In this document: positions 61,175-64,000 of the stretch, one piece after another
Layout: each line of letters starts with the position of its first letter
Numbering within the stretch: position 1 is the stretch's first letter
DNA from: Rhodonellum psychrophilum GCM71 = DSM 17998
Lineage (GTDB): Bacteria; Bacteroidota; Bacteroidia; Cytophagales; Cyclobacteriaceae
DNA length: 64,000 nucleotides
Reading direction: 5' to 3'
NCBI RefSeq assembly: GCF_000381545.1
Contig: NZ_KB906696.1
Coordinates: 1-64,000, forward strand
Made by a program: the position numbers and the translations under genes
The notes under the pieces: model-generated
Seen by the model: the letters and a program-made list of their open reading frames with translations, nothing else
What the model was told of the DNA's origin: nothing
Databases searched by the model: none

Positions 61175-62146
61175 TTATTGATCCAAGACAATCGCGAAAA
61201 TAAGCGGTGCAACAATGGTTGCATCTGATTCTATAATAAACTTGGGTGTGGCTATCCCCAATTTCCCCCAAGTAATTTTCTCATTCGGCACTGCGCCGGA
61301 ATAAGAACCATAGGAAGTTGTCGAATCCGAGATCTGACAGAAATATCCCCATAATGGAACATTTGTCCTCTGCAAGTCCTGATGAAGCATCGGTACCACA
61401 CAGATTGGGAAATCACCTGCGATGCCTCCTCCTATTTGGAAAAAGCCAACAGTACTGTCCTCTGTAGCATTTTTGGTATACCAATCTGCCAAAAACATCA
61501 TGTATTGAATACCGGTTTTAACGGTATGGACATTCTTGACATCACCTGTAATAACATGGCCTGCAAACATATTTCCCAACGTAGAATCTTCCCATCCCGG
61601 TACAATTATCGGAAGGTTCTTTTTGGCTGCTTCCAAAATCCAACTGTCTTTGGGATCAATCTGAAAGGACGCATCCAACTTGCCCGACAAAAGGATTTTA
61701 TAGAAAAATTCGTGTGGGAAGTAACTTTCTCCGGCTTGATCGGCTTGAACCCATTCTTCAAGAATTACATTTTCAATCCTTCTCATGGCTTCCATTTCTG
61801 GAATACAGGTGTCTGTAACCCTGTTCATGTGACGTTCTACCAAATCTTGTTCCTGTTCAGGAGAAAGATCTCGATAATTCGGGATTCTTTCGTAATAATC
61901 ATGGGCAACCAGGTTGAACACATCTTCTTCAAGATTAGCACCGGTGCAGGTGATGATTTGAACCTTGTCTTGTCGGATCATTTCGGCCAATGAAATCCCT
62001 AGCTCTGCCGTGGACATGGCCCCAGCAAGCGTGATCATCATTTTACCGTTATTGTCCATGTGGGCTTTGTAGCCATCAGCAGCATCTATCAATGCGGCTG
62101 CATTAAAATGTCTGTAATTGTGTTTTAAAAATTCAGTGATTTTCAT
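61175..62146 (-). CDS. Deoxyhypusine synthase-like protein
   Basis: 323 residues. The DHS fold is clear: MMITLAGAMSTAELGISLAE (NAD-binding region), IITCTGANLEEDVFNLVAHD, FPICVVPMLHQDLQ and the C-terminal PNEKITWGKLG, where the Lys of WGK matches the catalytic lysine. In eukaryotes and archaea the enzyme modifies eIF5A/aIF5A with spermidine. Bacteria lack that substrate, and bacterial relatives are proposed to make homospermidine or act on polyamines. Two bp separate it from the downstream PD40-OmpA gene, forming an operon. Confidence 0.9.
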   Translation of the reverse strand: MKITEFLKHNYRHFNAAALIDAADGYKAHMDNNGKMMITLAGAMSTAELGISLAEMIRQDKVQIITCTGANLEEDVFNLVAHDYYERIPNYRDLSPEQEQDLVERHMNRVTDTCIPEMEAMRRIENVILEEWVQADQAGESYFPHEFFYKILLSGKLDASFQIDPKDSWILEAAKKNLPIIVPGWEDSTLGNMFAGHVITGDVKNVHTVKTGIQYMMFLADWYTKNATEDSTVGFFQIGGGIAGDFPICVVPMLHQDLQRTNVPLWGYFCQISDSTTSYGSYSGAVPNEKITWGKLGIATPKFIIESDATIVAPLIFAIVLDQ

Positions 62147-62182
62147 GAATCCTTTGTTTTAATTTGGGTCAAAAGTACCAAT

Positions 62183-62237
62183 TTATACGACACGAAAAAA
62201 GCCCGAGATTTAATCGGGCTTTTTTCGTGTCGTATAA
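62183..62237. terminator. 24-bp perfect stem terminator between ompH and the DHS-like gene
   Basis: Positions 62183-62206 (TTATACGACACGAAAAAAGC then CCGA) pair without mismatch with 62214-62237, with a 7-base loop. The embedded A/T-runs make it work in both directions. It serves the minus-strand OmpH gene (8 bp past its stop) and separates it from the DHS-like gene. Confidence 0.93.
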
Positions 62238-62245
62238 AATTAAAT

Positions 62246-62863
62246 TTATTTGGCAATACTATCTGTTGCTGTCTTTGGTGTAGAATTGAATTTTTTATTC
62301 AATGCCTCAGTCACCTCTTCTGTGATGTCAAACGCTTTTTTGGAGTACCAAATAGCGCCGCCTCGTGTATTGGAAAATATAAATTCAAGGTCCTTGTCTT
62401 CCGCGTATTCCGCCAAGAATTCTTGGATTTGATCGTAAACATCACTGTAAAGTTTAGACTCGTCTGCGGAAAGCTCCTGCATCAAGTTGTCCCTGTACGT
62501 CATAAGGTTTCTTTCTTTTTTAACCAAATCCTCTTCCTTTGCTTTCGCTTGGTTCATGGTCATGGTTGTAGCTGTTTGTTGGAAATTAGCGACTTCCTGC
62601 TCAAATCCTTTGGCACGTGTACCCAATTCTGATTCAAATTTCCTGCCCTTTTCAGTGATTTCCCCTGAACGTTTCTTGAAAAATTCATAGTTGGCGATCA
62701 CACTGTCTGTCAATATATAGGCGATTTTAAGGTCGCTGCCACTAACTTGTGATTTACTCTCTGTACCGTTTTCGGCAGTTGAAGAGTCACCTGGCTTGCC
62801 GCAGGAATAGAACGATAATGAAACTACGGCCAAAAGGCCAAATACTTTAGCTAATTTTTTCAC
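62246..62863 (-). CDS. OmpH/Skp-family lipoprotein
   Basis: 205 residues. Signal lipobox LSFYSC at about residue 16-21. The mature part has the OmpH coiled-coil arms: SDLKIAYILTDSVIANYEFF (beta strand), FESELGTRAKGFEQEVANFQ, KKERNLMTYRDNLMQELSAD and FIFSNTRGGAIWYSKKAFDI. Skp-like proteins are periplasmic chaperones for outer-membrane proteins. Lipoprotein anchoring is unusual for Skp but common in Bacteroidota. It lies upstream of DHS and PD40-OmpA genes. Confidence 0.88.
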   Translation of the reverse strand: MKKLAKVFGLLAVVSLSFYSCGKPGDSSTAENGTESKSQVSGSDLKIAYILTDSVIANYEFFKKRSGEITEKGRKFESELGTRAKGFEQEVANFQQTATTMTMNQAKAKEEDLVKKERNLMTYRDNLMQELSADESKLYSDVYDQIQEFLAEYAEDKDLEFIFSNTRGGAIWYSKKAFDITEEVTEALNKKFNSTPKTATDSIAK

Positions 62864-63144
62864 GTTTTTTTTCTTATTTTTTCAACTTGGGGCAAATATA
62901 AACAAAGTATTTAATTCACAAATTGAATTTTGATACCTATATGTTAAAATCCGTTAATTCAGTTTTTACTTGACATCCCGAGGGCATCGACATTAAAATT
63001 GATTGATAAGGTTAAGTATTTTAGACTTTTTCAAACGATAAGCATCAAAAGAGAAATTTTTCACACCTCAACGGGAATCGGATTTAGTCTGTTTTTTCTT
63101 AGGAGAATCGATGAGTTTTCGTCCCAAAAGCAAAACAACCAATT
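62864..63144. other. Intergenic region (281 bp)
   Basis: AT-rich, no open frame or repeat supported. It must hold the ompH promoter and the 3' end of the HDAC-like transcript. Confidence 0.3.
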
Positions 63145-64000
63145 TCAAAAGAAGATATCCTGTGCCAACCTGTAGGTATTGGCATGCGCCTCAATGATAT
63201 GGCTGATCTTTTCCGAATATCCACCTCCCATGCAGCACAAGATCGGAATCCCGCTTTCTTTGGCCAAGGTCAAAACTATCTGGTCTCTTTCTTTACATCC
63301 TGCAATACTCAACCCCAAACGGCCCAATTTATCTGTTGCCAAAACGTCCACTCCGCATTGGTAAATGATGAAATCTGGCTGGAAATTATCCAGGATCGGT
63401 TGAAGACTGTTCCTTAATGTCTTGATATAATTTATATCATCGGTATGATCAGGAAGGCCGATATCCAAATCTGATTTTTCTTTATGCATGGGATAGTTGG
63501 ATGCACCATGCATACTAAAGGTAAATACTTGTTTTTGGTTTTTGAATATCTCAGCCGTCCCGTTCCCTTGATGCACATCTAGATCCACGACCAATATTTT
63601 TTTTGCCAGCGCATTCTCCAAAAGATAATTTGCCGAAATGGCAATGTCATTCAGCAAGCAAAAGCCCTCGCCCCTGCCCGAAAAAGCATGATGGGTCCCT
63701 CCTGCGATATTCATGGCTATTCCGTATTCCAAGGCAAAAAGAGAAGCTTGGACAGAACCACTTAATATAGTGATTTCTCTGTCGATCAATTCTTGGCTCA
63801 ATGGAAAACCCGTTTTTCGAATTTCCGATTTGCTCAGTGAAAGATTTTTGAGCTTACCAAAATAATCTGGGTCATGTGTTTTGGTGATCCACTTTTCCTC
63901 AATTAAAGTGGGTTCAAAAAAATTAAATTGACTTACCGTCCCTTCGTATAGGAGTTGCTCGGGAAGCAAGTTGTACTTTTCCATCGGGAACCTGTGCCCT
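63145..64000 (-). CDS. Histone-deacetylase-family protein (5' end outside the window)
   Basis: The frame is open to 64000: the codons above the ATG at 63984 read GHRFP, which with MEKYNLL forms the family's N-terminal PEGHRFPMEKY motif, so the true start lies beyond the right edge. HDAC motifs are complete: NIAGGTHHAFSGRGEGFCLL (catalytic His pair), VVDLDVHQGNGTAEIF (zinc ligands Asp and His) and QCGVDVLATDKLGRLGLS (zinc ligand Asp). A bacterial class II-type acetylpolyamine/acetyl-lysine deacetylase is likely. No other gene is near enough to show function. Confidence 0.9.
   Translation of the reverse strand, partial: GHRFPMEKYNLLPEQLLYEGTVSQFNFFEPTLIEEKWITKTHDPDYFGKLKNLSLSKSEIRKTGFPLSQELIDREITILSGSVQASLFALEYGIAMNIAGGTHHAFSGRGEGFCLLNDIAISANYLLENALAKKILVVDLDVHQGNGTAEIFKNQKQVFTFSMHGASNYPMHKEKSDLDIGLPDHTDDINYIKTLRNSLQPILDNFQPDFIIYQCGVDVLATDKLGRLGLSIAGCKERDQIVLTLAKESGIPILCCMGGGYSEKISHIIEAHANTYRLAQDIFF

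Noticed and set aside
61382-61993. 203-codon plus-strand frame opposite the deoxyhypusine synthase-like gene
   Set aside because: It is antisense to a strongly motif-supported gene, its residues show no domain pattern, and it looks like the shadow of codon bias.
63145-63984. Complete 279-codon HDAC-family gene starting at 63984
   Set aside because: The codons above it (GHRFP) continue the family's conserved N-terminus, so the start is outside the window.
1-64000. CRISPR array, tRNA or rRNA genes
   Set aside because: No regularly spaced identical repeats, cloverleaf-like segments or rRNA landmarks were seen; the repeats that exist are dispersed and gene-flanking.

Overview
The window reads as chromosomal DNA from a Gram-negative member of the Bacteroidota, most likely order Cytophagales (Cyclobacteriaceae/Algoriphagus-like). 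This is inferred from family content: DUF1573, DUF2891 and DUF4394 proteins, PD40-OmpA, Skp/OmpH lipoprotein, LytS/LytTR pair, WbsX-like GH99 protein, secreted tricorn-type S41 peptidase, secreted Gfo/Idh/MocA oxidoreductase with an RR motif, and a deoxyhypusine synthase-like protein. AT-rich intergenic DNA and the lack of obvious Shine-Dalgarno sequences before most starts fit the same group. No rRNA, tRNA, CRISPR array or prophage was seen.

Layout. 0-3 kb: the 5' part of an IS1182-type transposase running off the left edge, a cold-shock-domain protein, a DUF6155-like protein, and a small-membrane-protein stress cluster (unknown protein, holin-superfamily protein, Lmo0937-like 51-residue protein). 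3-11 kb: Cfa-type methyltransferase, DUF922-like secreted protein, DinB, GAF protein, NagX/HGSNAT-like membrane acetyltransferase, SLC13 transporter, lipoprotein. 11-15 kb: an overlapping ATP-dependent DNA ligase / Lhr-type helicase pair (DNA repair). 15-23 kb: TPR histidine kinase, trkH-trkA potassium uptake, and an alpha/beta hydrolase - rmuC - TPR protein operon. 23-35 kb: DUF2891 protein coupled to an atypical Nramp transporter, a LytS/LytTR two-component system with a small upstream membrane ORF, and a run of secreted hydrolases (GH99-like, tricorn-like S41 peptidase, GH30). 35-50 kb: DUF4394 lipoprotein, DEDDh exonuclease/GIY-YIG fusion, M1-like peptidase, Gfo/Idh/MocA oxidoreductase, COG2509 flavoprotein, divergent tryptophan 2,3-dioxygenase and glutaryl-CoA dehydrogenase, YtxH protein, DUF1573 protein, trpS. 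50-64 kb: fasciclin lipoprotein, GMC oxidoreductase, fadD, LCAD-like acyl-CoA dehydrogenase, hotdog thioesterase, Bcr/CflA efflux pump, PD40-OmpA protein, deoxyhypusine synthase-like protein, OmpH, and a histone-deacetylase-family protein cut by the right edge.

The most unusual signal is not a gene. It is a family of at least eleven (probably twelve) dispersed intergenic elements, about 145-185 bp long, in both orientations, with imperfect terminal inverted repeats of about 16 bp (AACCCGAAATATGCATT type) and a conserved core (CTGATTTTCTTGC...TTTCAACCCCTATTAGG). They look like a MITE or REP-like family. Three copies carry an extra ~50-60 bp module inside one terminus, two copies supply or overlap the stop codon of the upstream gene, and two lie side by side at 59.0-59.4 kb. 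The family prefers gene 3' ends and convergent junctions. I found no transposase in the window that plainly mobilises it.

Functional links: tryptophan catabolism (TDO to kynurenine; glutaryl-CoA dehydrogenase downstream) at 43-45 kb, fatty-acid activation and oxidation (fadD, acyl-CoA dehydrogenase, thioesterase) at 52-58 kb, envelope assembly (OmpH, PD40-OmpA) at 59-63 kb, and DNA maintenance (ligase/helicase, RmuC, DEDDh-GIY-YIG) spread across the window.
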